From: F23-B02 sp963632825 | GTDB lineage: Bacteria; Bacillota; Clostridia; Oscillospirales; Oscillospiraceae | DNA: 10,324 nt | Assembly: GCA_963632825.1 (NCBI GenBank) | Contig: CAVGWF010000035.1 | Coordinates: 1 to 10,324 of the forward strand | Direction of reading: 5' to 3' | Part shown: in pieces, positions 1 to 8,392 of the stretch | Numbering within the stretch: the stretch's first letter is position 1 | Layout: each line of letters starts with the position of its first letter | Translations under genes and position numbers: made by a program | Notes under the pieces: generated by a model | Told to the model about the DNA's origin: nothing | Seen by the model: only the letters and a program-made list of their open reading frames with translations | Database searches by the model: none

Positions 1-3000
1 CCGGTCGTGTCCGCCTTCTGCAATGCGCTCGTACCCGGCGTCGCCGATTACGGCGGCGACAACTGGGCGTCGAGGATATCCTCCTCGACCGTGCAGGCGG
101 AGCTTGCAGCCGGCGACAGCGACAATAAGCTCGACGCGCAGTACAAGGTTCTCGCAAAGGAGCTTGTCTCCGGCCTCCAGGCCTTCGCGCAGAGCTACAA
201 CGAAGCGGCAGCGCGCTATGCGGCAAACGGCGGCAGGATTGCCGAAACGAGCGTCACCGACGAGAGCGATACCGAGATGAACGAGCAGCTCGCGGAGGAC
301 GTGGCCACCGGCGGCGAGATCGAGACCAACGACGGCGACGCGCTTTATCTGGCGGCCTACAACATACTCAGTCAGTATTCCTACGACGGGACGACGAACC
401 TTGCCGACTACATCGTTGCACTCGGCAACTCCTCGTATGACGAAACGGCAAGCCTGAGAAAGATATACCCCCTTGTGGACAGCCTTACCGACGGTCAGCT
501 TGCGATGATGCGCCTGTGCGGCGTAGCCTTCTCGGTAGTCTATCTGACGAATAACGAAGATCTTATAGCCGAAGCAGAAAAGCAGGCCGAGGCGATACGG
601 CAGGAGATATCCTCGCAGAGCGGCAAGGACAGCATGTCCGTCTGGATAGGCACCGATCAGACGGCCTTTGAGCAGAAGGTCGCCGTCACGCAGGACGCCT
701 ACAGGACGAACACCGCCGGACAGATATACAATACCCTGACCACGCCCGACGATGTGGACAACTTCCTTTCGACGGCAAAGTCAATGGTCGGCATAGCCTC
801 GCTGGTTCTGGGTCTCGCGGTCGTTCTGGTCGACGTGGTGACCTCGGCCATAGGCGCGTTCGTCTTTACAGCGGCCTTCACGGGCTCGGTGAGCATGTGG
901 GCGATCTGCTGCGCCGGCACGGGCTTGGGCGTGCTGGGCACGATACTCGGCGTTCTCGGCTGCGCGATCATAGTGCTCAGCTATATCGCGGCCGCGGCCA
1001 TGATCGTCATACTCATCGCACTGCTTGTAAAGTATATATGGGATACCTTCACCGAGGATGATGCGGAGGACTTTACGCCGATACCGACGGTCATATTCGA
1101 TGTCGCAAACAACAGATATGTCAAATATACCGCCGTCGAGCTGAACGGAAGTCCGGCAAATATAAACGGCGGCAATGCGAAACGGTGGAACGCTCTTTAT
1201 ACGAGCACGAGCAGCTACGCGGGAGATCCGATCCAATCCTCGCAGATCGACGATCTTATAACGGTGCAGTACAACGACAACTCCACGCCCCTCGGCTATA
1301 AGGCCGTCAAGTGCTTCGGCGAGGTCGCGGCAGCAAACCTCAACGCGAATACGCGCTCAAACTCCTGCGCGGTCTATATGTTCTGCCGCACGACGGACAA
1401 GGTTATAAACGAGGGCGAGGAGACCGATACCGACGGTACGGAGGTCAAAAACGACGGACAGTATATCTCAAAGCTCAAGCTTTCCGTCGAGAGTACGGAA
1501 ACGGCGGCCAAGGCGGCGCTCACCAAGGGCGGCTATAATATCCTGGATGTGAACCTCACACCGGTTACGGCCTCGCTGAAGAAATACACCTATCTGGGCT
1601 ACACCACGACGACGAACGCGGACGATGCCGTGACGGATATAAGAATATCCGCGCGAAACAGCTCGGCGGCCTTCCTTTACGGCAGCGCCTCATACACCTC
1701 CTGCGGAACGACCCCGACGGGCGATACGCTCTACTATACCTCGTACAAGTCGGCCGGCTCTCCCGTGCTTGCAGACCTCTTGGTGAAGTATTCGCTCGAC
1801 GATATCCCCGAGGGCTACGAGCCCATAAACCTGTTCTGCGGCGGCAATGCCTTCAACTTCAATGTCGGCAGCGAGGTCGACAATACCGTTGAAAGAGATC
1901 ACAGCTCGCAGACATACGAGCACTGGAACGATCAGGGCGTGTATCTGTACTTCAGACCCTCCGTTGCATACACGAGCGGAGAGGAATACATCTCCGGCAT
2001 CGTTCTCGTGGCCGGCAACGGAAGCGGAAAGCTCAACAATTCGGCAGATGATTATATAAAAGCCCTGAAGCTTAAAAAGTTCGATCTGAGCCTGACCTGC
2101 GGGGCAAAAATAAAGCTTCCCTCGGATGTGCACGGCATGGTGTCGGAGGAGCGCTGGGCGCAGAATGTGGAGACCTACATATGCTATACCACGACGCATA
2201 ATCCCTACAGAGCCATATACGGCATAGCCTCATACACCTCGGCTCCCGGAAACCTGTATGTTCCCGTATATCTCGGAACGGCCTCAAGCGGCGCGTATGC
2301 GGTGTGCGACGTTATGTTCGAGCTGCCGTATCTGGTCAGCGGCGGGAGCGCGCCGGAGTATTATATGCGCGGCATTTACGCGACGCACTCCTATCAGTTT
2401 GCCAGCGGCAGCGGCACATCGACCGGCATAGAGCAGAAGGAAATGACGGCGGAGCTCGCGCCCGAGGATTATGAGGATGTCTCGTGGTCGAGCAGCGGCG
2501 TGCGCGGCAAGGGTATATATGTGCTCGGTCCCATGGAGGGCGGAACGCCCCTGACCGTCGACGATATAGTCGTATCGTCCGACGGCACGGTGCCGGACGG
2601 CTTCGTGAGCGTTCAGGATCTCAAGACCCCGAACCGCACGGAGGCACACAACCTCGGCTATAATACGACCAATTCCAAATACATCTCCAGCGGAGACAGT
2701 CTCACGCCGGTGTATATCTACCAGCGCAAGGCGGCGCCGGTGCAGGGGAAATACATCTCCTCGATCTGCGTTTCGACCTTTACTCCGAGCAAGGCGGCGG
2801 GAAGCTCGCTTTCCGACTACACCGACGAGATGAAGACCCTCCTCAACGCCTCCGGCAGCGATTACTGCATACAGAACCTCCTGTCGCAGTGTACCGATGA
2901 GATCATTCAGGCCAATATTGCGCTTGACAGCTCGCAGAGCTTCTACGCAAACGCCGGCGCCAAGCCGGAAACGGTCTCATACATAGGCGTGTCGAGAACG

Positions 3001-3999
3001 AACGTGCAGTCGGATGCCATCACGGGCATAATAAGATATGTCACCGACAAAACGACCGCACCCCCGACAATACAGGTCGGTACCGTGACCTACACCAAGG
3101 CCGGAGACATGATACCCGACCCGAAGGGCTCGTATTATCTCTACTACACGACCTCGGGAGGCGCGAGCCCCGGCATGCCGATAACGGATATAAGCGTGAG
3201 CTCGGAGGTTTATGAGGCCGACTGCGCAACGGCAATGTCGACAAGGGCCGACGAGTCGGGCACAAATACCAAGCTTTACGGCGACACCGAGGTATCGGGC
3301 TTTATCCACATGAGCTATGAGGATACGGCGACGATGATGGGCGCGATATATATCGGACACGGCAAGACCGCAAAGGAGGCGCAGGCAAACCTCTTAAGCC
3401 TCGGCTGCAATATCTGCGTGGATCTGGATATAAACCGCGGCACGGGCGGCGAATACATCTACATCGGCTACTCGAGATACACCCTGACCAGATCCGAGAT
3501 CACCAAGGGCGTTGCGAGAAAGGCCGTCAGGGATATCATTCTGACCGTCGGTCAGCCGCATCAGAAAACGATCACCGTCAACGGTGTCGTTTACGAAAGC
3601 GCACGCGACGAATACACCTCGGCTGCGGATGCGGACGGAACGAAGGCCGTGTCCCTCAATTCGGGCAGCGGCGGAAAGCAGATATATCTGTATTACACCA
3701 CGACCATGACCAAGGACACCGCCTATCCGATCGCAAAGCTGGGTCTTGCCTGCGCAGATTACGGCATGATAAACGACGACTACAATACATGGGAGCATGT
3801 CTTTGACATCAACGGAAACCGCGTGAACCTCAACGAGGGCACGGTCGCGGTCACCGACGGCGGCGACCACATAACGGACAACAGAATGTATCTCTACGCG
3901 AGCCGCACCGACAACGCCGTCAGGGAGGACCGCAAGGTCGATATGAACGCGCTCAACCGTGAGTTTGTAGCCTACGATGTTTATATGAAGGGGGCGTGA
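1..3999 (+). CDS. Giant membrane protein with Tyr-rich beta-repeat region (5' partial)
   Basis: Function not recognised. The reading frame is open to the left edge, so the start lies outside the window. The first in-frame GTG (base 7) has no ribosome binding site or signal peptide and is not a credible start. Counting residues from base 7: about 1-255 are soluble, Ala/Glu/Gln-rich and probably helical. Residues 260-345 are almost free of charge and could form two to four membrane helices. From about 355 to 1330 the protein is beta-like, with Tyr-rich strands recurring every 40-120 residues (near 527, 646, 724, 903, 1043, 1114, 1149, 1226, 1296). These are often followed by an 'ITDI'-like strand and a 'P-x-G-[FY]-x-x-[IV]' turn. 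The pattern resembles MABP-type beta-prism domains; this is inference by eye. ASYTS recurs at 561 and 741. There is no LPXTG motif or SLH domain. The stop precedes the next start by 3 bases, so the two genes are very probably co-transcribed. The frame is long, continuous and GC-biased, so its coding status is secure. Confidence 0.9.
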   Translation, partial: PVVSAFCNALVPGVADYGGDNWASRISSSTVQAELAAGDSDNKLDAQYKVLAKELVSGLQAFAQSYNEAAARYAANGGRIAETSVTDESDTEMNEQLAEDVATGGEIETNDGDALYLAAYNILSQYSYDGTTNLADYIVALGNSSYDETASLRKIYPLVDSLTDGQLAMMRLCGVAFSVVYLTNNEDLIAEAEKQAEAIRQEISSQSGKDSMSVWIGTDQTAFEQKVAVTQDAYRTNTAGQIYNTLTTPDDVDNFLSTAKSMVGIASLVLGLAVVLVDVVTSAIGAFVFTAAFTGSVSMWAICCAGTGLGVLGTILGVLGCAIIVLSYIAAAAMIVILIALLVKYIWDTFTEDDAEDFTPIPTVIFDVANNRYVKYTAVELNGSPANINGGNAKRWNALYTSTSSYAGDPIQSSQIDDLITVQYNDNSTPLGYKAVKCFGEVAAANLNANTRSNSCAVYMFCRTTDKVINEGEETDTDGTEVKNDGQYISKLKLSVESTETAAKAALTKGGYNILDVNLTPVTASLKKYTYLGYTTTTNADDAVTDIRISARNSSAAFLYGSASYTSCGTTPTGDTLYYTSYKSAGSPVLADLLVKYSLDDIPEGYEPINLFCGGNAFNFNVGSEVDNTVERDHSSQTYEHWNDQGVYLYFRPSVAYTSGEEYISGIVLVAGNGSGKLNNSADDYIKALKLKKFDLSLTCGAKIKLPSDVHGMVSEERWAQNVETYICYTTTHNPYRAIYGIASYTSAPGNLYVPVYLGTASSGAYAVCDVMFELPYLVSGGSAPEYYMRGIYATHSYQFASGSGTSTGIEQKEMTAELAPEDYEDVSWSSSGVRGKGIYVLGPMEGGTPLTVDDIVVSSDGTVPDGFVSVQDLKTPNRTEAHNLGYNTTNSKYISSGDSLTPVYIYQRKAAPVQGKYISSICVSTFTPSKAAGSSLSDYTDEMKTLLNASGSDYCIQNLLSQCTDEIIQANIALDSSQSFYANAGAKPETVSYIGVSRTNVQSDAITGIIRYVTDKTTAPPTIQVGTVTYTKAGDMIPDPKGSYYLYYTTSGGASPGMPITDISVSSEVYEADCATAMSTRADESGTNTKLYGDTEVSGFIHMSYEDTATMMGAIYIGHGKTAKEAQANLLSLGCNICVDLDINRGTGGEYIYIGYSRYTLTRSEITKGVARKAVRDIILTVGQPHQKTITVNGVVYESARDEYTSAADADGTKAVSLNSGSGGKQIYLYYTTTMTKDTAYPIAKLGLACADYGMINDDYNTWEHVFDINGNRVNLNEGTVAVTDGGDHITDNRMYLYASRTDNAVREDRKVDMNALNREFVAYDVYMKGA
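3987..3994 (+). promoter_or_regulatory. Ribosome binding site for the secreted two-domain protein
   Basis: GAAGGGGG lies 8 bases before the GTG at 4003 and inside the last codons of the upstream gene. This placement supports the GTG as the true start and suggests translational coupling of the two genes. It also puts a signal peptide exactly at the N-terminus. Confidence 0.65.
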
Positions 4000-4002
4000 G
4001 CC

Positions 4003-5310
4003 GTGAAAAGAATAGGAAAAACGACTGCGCTCCTGTGCGCAGTGTGCCTTGCGCTGTCCCTTGCCGCGGCTTCCCCGGCGCTCGCGGCAAACGGCGCGGC
4101 CGACGGCGTGAGTGAATATGTCTACACGGTAAACATCAAGGTCAGCAATCCCTGCGACTCAACGAGCATGGACAGGGACGCGGTGAATGTTCTGTACTTT
4201 GACTACTATTACAAGGGTCAGAACGGCTATCAGAGCGAAAAAAGCGAGCGCTTTGACATGTCGTGGAACGGCAGCTCCAACAAAAACGCAGACTTTCTCA
4301 GGGAGCATTTCATAAGACCGAACGACAACGAATACTACACGAGCTACGAGGTGACGCTCCCCGGCAAGCTCAGCAGGATAGACATACTGCTCAACATGGA
4401 CGGCGGCGAGCGCCTTTCGTTCGAGGTGCAGAGCATCTACTGCAACGGAAAGCGGATAAACAGCAACACCGACTATGTCTCCTCGGCGTACAACGACTCC
4501 TCGGCGAGAATATACTGCTCGATGGAGGGCTCGGTCATCGACGAGAGCAGCTCGCCCTACTTTGCCGAGCACGGCGGAGAGGGGCTCACCGAAAAGGAGA
4601 TGAGCAGCATAGCCTCCGGCGCCGGCACGGAATATGCCGGTCAGTTCAGAGACCAGTACAACGCGGTGATCGACCTTGCCGTGCTCAAAAACTGCGTTGC
4701 GGACTCCGACGGCGATATAAATCAGGCCTATGCCCACGGCGACGAGGAGAGCATGTATAAATACACCTTCTATTTCAATGTGGAAAACCCCATCGACCTC
4801 AGCAGCGCGGATAACGACGAGGTGGAGACGTTTTATATCGAGATGAGCTATATCGACAAAAACGGCTGCGGCAGCGAAAAGACCTACAGGCTCGACATGT
4901 CATACAGCTCCTCGCTCGGCCGGAACCTTAACCAGAGGTATCTCAGCTGCTTTGAAAGCTACGGCGACGACGGCTACAGGACGCAGTTTTCCGTCTGGGT
5001 GCCGGGCATCGTCACCGAGGTCAGGAGCAAGCTCAATATGAGCGGCGAAAAGCTGACGGTGAATTTCGACAGGATAACGCTCGGCTCGATAGCGGTAAAT
5101 ACGGAAAGGGACTATGTGTCCTCCGTGTATAACGACTCCGACGCGAAGATAAAGTGCATCGTTCCGGCATCGCAGATAGCCCTTGAGGGCGGCAGTCTGC
5201 CGGAAAGCTACGGTGCCGCGGAGCTCAGAGACCAGTACGGCGCGCTCGTGTCCGAGACCCTGTACGAAAAGGCAAAGGAAGCTCCGCAGCGATATCTGTA
5301 TCACCGGTAA
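4003..5310 (+). CDS. Secreted protein with two tandem copies of an unrecognised beta-rich domain
   Basis: Function not recognised. The GTG start is supported by a ribosome binding site and by a classical signal peptide: KR at positions 2-3, a hydrophobic core at about 9-22, and an 'ALAA' cleavage region near residue 29. The mature protein is an internal duplication. Domain 1 runs from YVYTV (residue 39) to DYVSSAYNDSSARIYC (157-172). Domain 2 runs from YKYTF (252) to DYVSSVYNDSDAKIKC (370-385). Both pairs of landmarks are offset by exactly 213 residues. Each domain is followed by a [FL]RDQY motif (215 and 408). The middle of each domain reads like 'PG-x-[LV]-...-LNM-[DS]-G-E-x-L'. This is reminiscent of a PLAT/LH2-type beta-sandwich, but only weakly. 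There is no transmembrane segment after the signal, no lipobox and no wall anchor, so it is probably released or held by a partner. It is very probably in one operon with the giant membrane protein 3 bases upstream. Confidence 0.85.
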   Translation: MKRIGKTTALLCAVCLALSLAAASPALAANGAADGVSEYVYTVNIKVSNPCDSTSMDRDAVNVLYFDYYYKGQNGYQSEKSERFDMSWNGSSNKNADFLREHFIRPNDNEYYTSYEVTLPGKLSRIDILLNMDGGERLSFEVQSIYCNGKRINSNTDYVSSAYNDSSARIYCSMEGSVIDESSSPYFAEHGGEGLTEKEMSSIASGAGTEYAGQFRDQYNAVIDLAVLKNCVADSDGDINQAYAHGDEESMYKYTFYFNVENPIDLSSADNDEVETFYIEMSYIDKNGCGSEKTYRLDMSYSSSLGRNLNQRYLSCFESYGDDGYRTQFSVWVPGIVTEVRSKLNMSGEKLTVNFDRITLGSIAVNTERDYVSSVYNDSDAKIKCIVPASQIALEGGSLPESYGAAELRDQYGALVSETLYEKAKEAPQRYLYHR

Positions 5311-5311
5311 G

Positions 5312-5552
5312 CCGCAGGCAGCAATATTGTATCGGCTTACGCCGAGATATATTTTCACCTCATCAGCCGGCTTCGCCGACAGCTTCCCCTCAAGGGGAAG
5401 CCACGATCCCTCAGTCAGCTCCCTTTACGCAAGGGAGCCAAGGGCGGTGCCGTTTCATTTGGCGAACTCACGGAGTGCGCTGCCTCCCTTGTGTAAAGGG
5501 AGGTGGGTCGGCGTTAGCCGAGCCGGAGGGATTGTCCGGTGAATATTGCTGC
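5312..5552. repeat. Hairpin-rich inverted-repeat element, copy 1
   Basis: A non-coding element begins 2 bases after the stop codon of the upstream gene. Its ends carry an exact 11-base inverted repeat: GCAGCAATATT at 5318-5328 and AATATTGCTGC at 5542-5552. Inside are three perfect 8-bp hairpins: GCTTCCCC/GGGGAAGC (5382-5401, loop TCAA), GCTCCCTT/AAGGGAGC (5418-5438, loop TACGC) and CCTCCCTT/AAGGGAGG (5483-5503, loop GTGTA). The left arm (near 5359-5380) and right arm (near 5502-5527) are also roughly complementary, so the whole element can fold back. It has no transposase gene, and I see no clear target-site duplication. It is most simply a MITE-like, non-autonomous dispersed repeat. Two related copies lie at 8515-8801 and 8807-9056. 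Confidence 0.75.
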
Positions 5553-5563
5553 ACACTATAGTT

Positions 5564-5594
5564 ACACCGCAATGACCGTATCCGCAGGTGCGGA
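5564..5594. repeat. 31-base satellite repeat, copy A
   Basis: This 31-base stretch, 11 bases beyond the right end of element copy 1, matches 8978-9008 at 29 of 31 positions. Its last 14 bases form a small stem (TCCGC-AGGT-GCGGA). One of the two differences turns a C-G pair into a U-G pair in the other copy, so the fold is kept. Confidence 0.7.
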
Positions 5595-5604
5595 AAGCGC
5601 CTAT

Positions 5605-5640
5605 AAAAAAATCACTGCCCGTGAGGGCAGTGATTTTTTG
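5605..5640 (-). terminator. Rho-independent terminator of the nucleotidase gene, symmetric
   Basis: A perfect 15-bp stem (5606-5620 with 5625-5639) encloses a GTGA loop. The GC part is CACTGCCC/GGGCAGTG, flanked by an A tract on one side and a T tract on the other. Read on the - strand it begins about 20 bases after the nucleotidase stop and ends in a run of T. Its symmetry means it could equally stop + strand transcripts coming from the two-gene operon that ends at 5310. Confidence 0.9.
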
Positions 5641-5658
5641 CTGTTGGATTGTCAGGTA

Positions 5659-8346
5659 TTACTCCTCGCCGTAGCCGAAGTATTCCAGAATGCTGGCAAG
5701 GATCTTTGCAGCCTGTGCGCGGGTCGCGGTACCATCAGGTGCGTACACGCCCTCGCTCATGCCATTGATGATGCCCATGTTAGCCAGGACATTGACAGGC
5801 TTCTCATAAAACAAGCCTTTGACAACATCCTTGAAGCCTGCGTCAACATTGTAGTCGTCGGGAGCTTCCCCGCCGAGGAAAAGTGCACGGTAGGTCATTG
5901 CTGCCATCTCAGCACGGGTGATGTTTTTGGTAGGACGGAAGGTGTTATCGGTGTAGCCGACGATAACGCCGTTTGCAATGCCCCAGCTGACTGCTTCCTT
6001 GCCGAAGCCGATTGTGCCGGCGTCGGTGAAGGTGAGCTCTGCGCCTTCCTTGTCGTCATCGGTATCGAAGAGGCGGTAGAGCATGGTGATGTACTGCTCG
6101 CGGGTGACATTCTCATCCGGACGGAAGGTGCCGTCGGAGAAGCCGTTTACGAGCCCAGCCTCTGCTGCGATGAGGATGTATCTGTTGAACCAGCCGCCTT
6201 CAATATCGCTGAACGGTCCGTAGTGGATACGACCCTGAGGAGCCTTGTACTGATCGCCGACAACGCCCTTGAGCTCGGTGGTGATGTACTCCATGACTAC
6301 CTCGTCAAGCGGGAAACCGGTGTCGAACTGCGATTCCGCTGCTGCGAATGCATAGTAGGTGTCGCCGCCCGCCGCGACGAAGTTGTTGGTGACAACTGCG
6401 TAGGTCGCCTTGGCGTCGAATGCCTTGCCGTTGATGTTGTCAATGGTAACGCGCTGGATGCTCTTCGGTGCATAATAGGTCGAGCCCGGGTACTGGTCGC
6501 CCTGATCGTATGCCTTAGTGACATCAATGGTGTACTCTATGCCTGCTACCTGCGGGAAGCCGCCTACAGCGGGATCGGGGGAGCAGTAGGTGGAAGCCTC
6601 GAGAGCCTCAAGAAGCTCTGCGCCGGTGACATAGACGACCGCGAGGGTGTTGCCGAAGGGCAGAACCTCATTTACAGCCTTCTTGGTGATGTTGCCGGCA
6701 GCGATGTTGGCGCGGATGCCGCCGCCGTTTGTGACAGCGAGGATATGATCTGCGTCTACGGCAACGCCGCCCTGCTCATTGATCTTCCAGAGCATTGCGT
6801 CGGTGATGAGGTCGCCGAGGTTGGTCTCGCCGTCACGGTTGCCGTACAGCTTTGTTTTTTCGCTGTATGCTTTCTCGCCGTTGAGAGCTACCTCGCTCTT
6901 TGCGAATACTTCGCCGTATTCTGCATCGATCTGGTCGTTGATCTCCTTTACCGCTGCGGCAACCTCTTTGTTGGAAGCGGTATCCTCGGTGACCTCGACG
7001 AGCTTGCAGCTCTCGATCGCCTTGGTCTTGTTGTCGATAACAACAACGCCGATGTACTCAAACTTGGTGCCGGTGGACTGGATGGGCTCGTCCTTCGTTG
7101 CGGTCATAACATCGTGGGAATGGCCGTCGATGATGAAGTCAACGCCCTTTACGCCTGCGAGCAGGTCGGTGGAACGGTTGGGAGCGGATTCGCCGTCAAT
7201 GCCGAGGTGTGCCAGAACGACAACGATGTCTGCCTTGTCCTTGAGTGCGGCGGCTTCTGCATTGACCGCCTCGATCATCTTATCACCGGAGAGCCAACTC
7301 AGGTCCTTGATAAGTGCGGGGTTTGCCTTGGTCTGGCTCTCGGGAGTGTTAACGCCGATGAAGCCGATCTTCAGACCGCCATCGGTGGTGATGACGGTGC
7401 TGCCCTCGAAGACCTTTTTGCCGTCTTTATCGACGATGTTGCAGCAGATGTTCTCGAAGTCGGCTGCCTCGAGATTCTTGGTGAGCTGCTCATAGCCGTA
7501 GTCGAACTCATGGTTGCCGAGAGTTGCGACATCGTAGCCGACTTTGTTCATCAGGGTAACTGCGTTCAGACCCTTGTTGGAGCTGACAGCGACCTTGCCC
7601 TGGCTGTAGTCGCCTGCGTCGGCGATGATGACCTCTGCACCCTTTGCCTCATACTCGGCTGCGAGACCTGCCATGTTGGCATAGCCGCTTATTGCGCCGT
7701 GAACATCGTTCGAGTGCAGGATAACGGTCTTGCCGTCAAGCTCGCCCTGTTCGGGATCGGGAGTTACGGTGTCGAGTTTGTAGAACTCAATAACACTCTG
7801 TACATTGCTCGTGCTTTTGTAGCATGCAAAACCGTAATAATTGCTGCCTTCACTACCGAATTTGTTAGCTGCAAGAACTCTGCTGCTTGCACTTTCGGTA
7901 AGAACTGCATCTGTAACATTCCACACACCTGCTTTTTCAGCATCGGTTGTGTAGGAAACAGTGTTCTTGTTGGCACTCGCATCATAATACAGATACCCTG
8001 CCGCTGCGTTATAAATGGTGTAGCCACCATCTACTGCTTTGATAGTCCAGACAACGGTTGCATCATCCGTAGTGACTTTGCCATCTGTTATAGCAAGATC
8101 TTTGGACATCATTCTTGTAGCTGAACATCCATCCGTACTCAGAAAAGCGTTTGTTACACCTTCAATTGCTACATCGTATTTGGTATCCGTAGGGATGCCG
8201 CGAATGAGATATTCGCCATCAGACAAAGACTCAACCTTAGAATATGTCTTTGCCGCTTCTTCTCCCTCTGCAAATACCGGCACTGCCAGAGAGAATATCA
8301 TGGCAATTACCAGAAGCAGAGAAAGAAATTTCTTAGATTTCTTCAT
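5659..8346 (-). CDS. SLH-anchored secreted 5'-nucleotidase / bifunctional metallophosphatase
   Basis: This 895-residue protein probably hydrolyses extracellular nucleotides to nucleoside and phosphate at the cell wall. A signal peptide (1-26, ending 'VFA') is followed by an unassigned beta-rich domain (about 33-192). The calcineurin-like metallophosphatase domain (about 204-455) carries all five family motifs: SNDVHG 212-217, GD at 245-246, GNHEFD 277-282, LAHLG 378-382 and DGHSHD 407-412. The 5'-nucleotidase C-terminal substrate-binding domain (about 482-705) shows NRDGETNLGDL 503-513, NGGGIR 540-545, LPFGN 562-566 and an AAGGD segment at 658-662. Three SLH domains follow (about 711-760, 772-820, 836-885) with TRE/TRAE/TRAQ signatures, which bind secondary wall polymer. 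The start is fixed by AGGAGG six bases upstream. A good promoter and terminator bracket it as a single-gene transcript. The first about 190 codons have clearly lower GC than the rest. Exact substrate (AMP, UDP-sugar, 2',3'-cyclic nucleotide) cannot be told from motifs. Confidence 0.95.
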   Translation of the reverse strand: MKKSKKFLSLLLVIAMIFSLAVPVFAEGEEAAKTYSKVESLSDGEYLIRGIPTDTKYDVAIEGVTNAFLSTDGCSATRMMSKDLAITDGKVTTDDATVVWTIKAVDGGYTIYNAAAGYLYYDASANKNTVSYTTDAEKAGVWNVTDAVLTESASSRVLAANKFGSEGSNYYGFACYKSTSNVQSVIEFYKLDTVTPDPEQGELDGKTVILHSNDVHGAISGYANMAGLAAEYEAKGAEVIIADAGDYSQGKVAVSSNKGLNAVTLMNKVGYDVATLGNHEFDYGYEQLTKNLEAADFENICCNIVDKDGKKVFEGSTVITTDGGLKIGFIGVNTPESQTKANPALIKDLSWLSGDKMIEAVNAEAAALKDKADIVVVLAHLGIDGESAPNRSTDLLAGVKGVDFIIDGHSHDVMTATKDEPIQSTGTKFEYIGVVVIDNKTKAIESCKLVEVTEDTASNKEVAAAVKEINDQIDAEYGEVFAKSEVALNGEKAYSEKTKLYGNRDGETNLGDLITDAMLWKINEQGGVAVDADHILAVTNGGGIRANIAAGNITKKAVNEVLPFGNTLAVVYVTGAELLEALEASTYCSPDPAVGGFPQVAGIEYTIDVTKAYDQGDQYPGSTYYAPKSIQRVTIDNINGKAFDAKATYAVVTNNFVAAGGDTYYAFAAAESQFDTGFPLDEVVMEYITTELKGVVGDQYKAPQGRIHYGPFSDIEGGWFNRYILIAAEAGLVNGFSDGTFRPDENVTREQYITMLYRLFDTDDDKEGAELTFTDAGTIGFGKEAVSWGIANGVIVGYTDNTFRPTKNITRAEMAAMTYRALFLGGEAPDDYNVDAGFKDVVKGLFYEKPVNVLANMGIINGMSEGVYAPDGTATRAQAAKILASILEYFGYGEE

Positions 8347-8352
8347 TTTGTT

Positions 8353-8358
8353 CCTCCT
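8353..8358 (-). promoter_or_regulatory. Ribosome binding site of the nucleotidase gene
   Basis: AGGAGG on the - strand, six bases before the ATG at 8346. It is a consensus Gram-positive Shine-Dalgarno and decides the start. Confidence 0.85.
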
Positions 8359-8392
8359 AATTTATTTTTTTCGGGGTCTGTGCTTACTGTCA

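Noticed and set aside
699..1236. Open frames on the - strand within the hydrophobic block of the giant protein
   Set aside because: They lie opposite a long, well-biased coding frame and have no start signals or recognisable domains.
4159..4760. Overlapping frames of 165-192 codons on both strands within the secreted two-domain protein gene
   Set aside because: The main frame has a signal peptide and an internal protein-level duplication. The alternative frames do not preserve the duplication and have Arg/Gln-rich or Val/Ala-rich low-complexity products.
5382..5503. GC-rich hairpins just after the two-gene operon as ordinary terminators
   Set aside because: None is followed by a T run, and the same hairpins recur in the other intergenic region as parts of the dispersed element. 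The real terminator is the stem at 5606-5639.
5312..5552. Structured regulatory RNA or riboswitch
   Set aside because: The same structure occurs downstream of one operon and in an upstream region elsewhere, has terminal inverted repeats and is poorly conserved in the middle. A mobile or dispersed repeat explains it better.
5539..8124. An 861-codon open frame on the + strand, antisense to the nucleotidase gene
   Set aside because: The - strand frame has a signal peptide, all catalytic motifs and SLH domains. The antisense frame begins in the right end of a repeat element without a ribosome binding site and gives an implausible Cys- and Val-rich product. It is stop-free because of the codon bias of the real gene.
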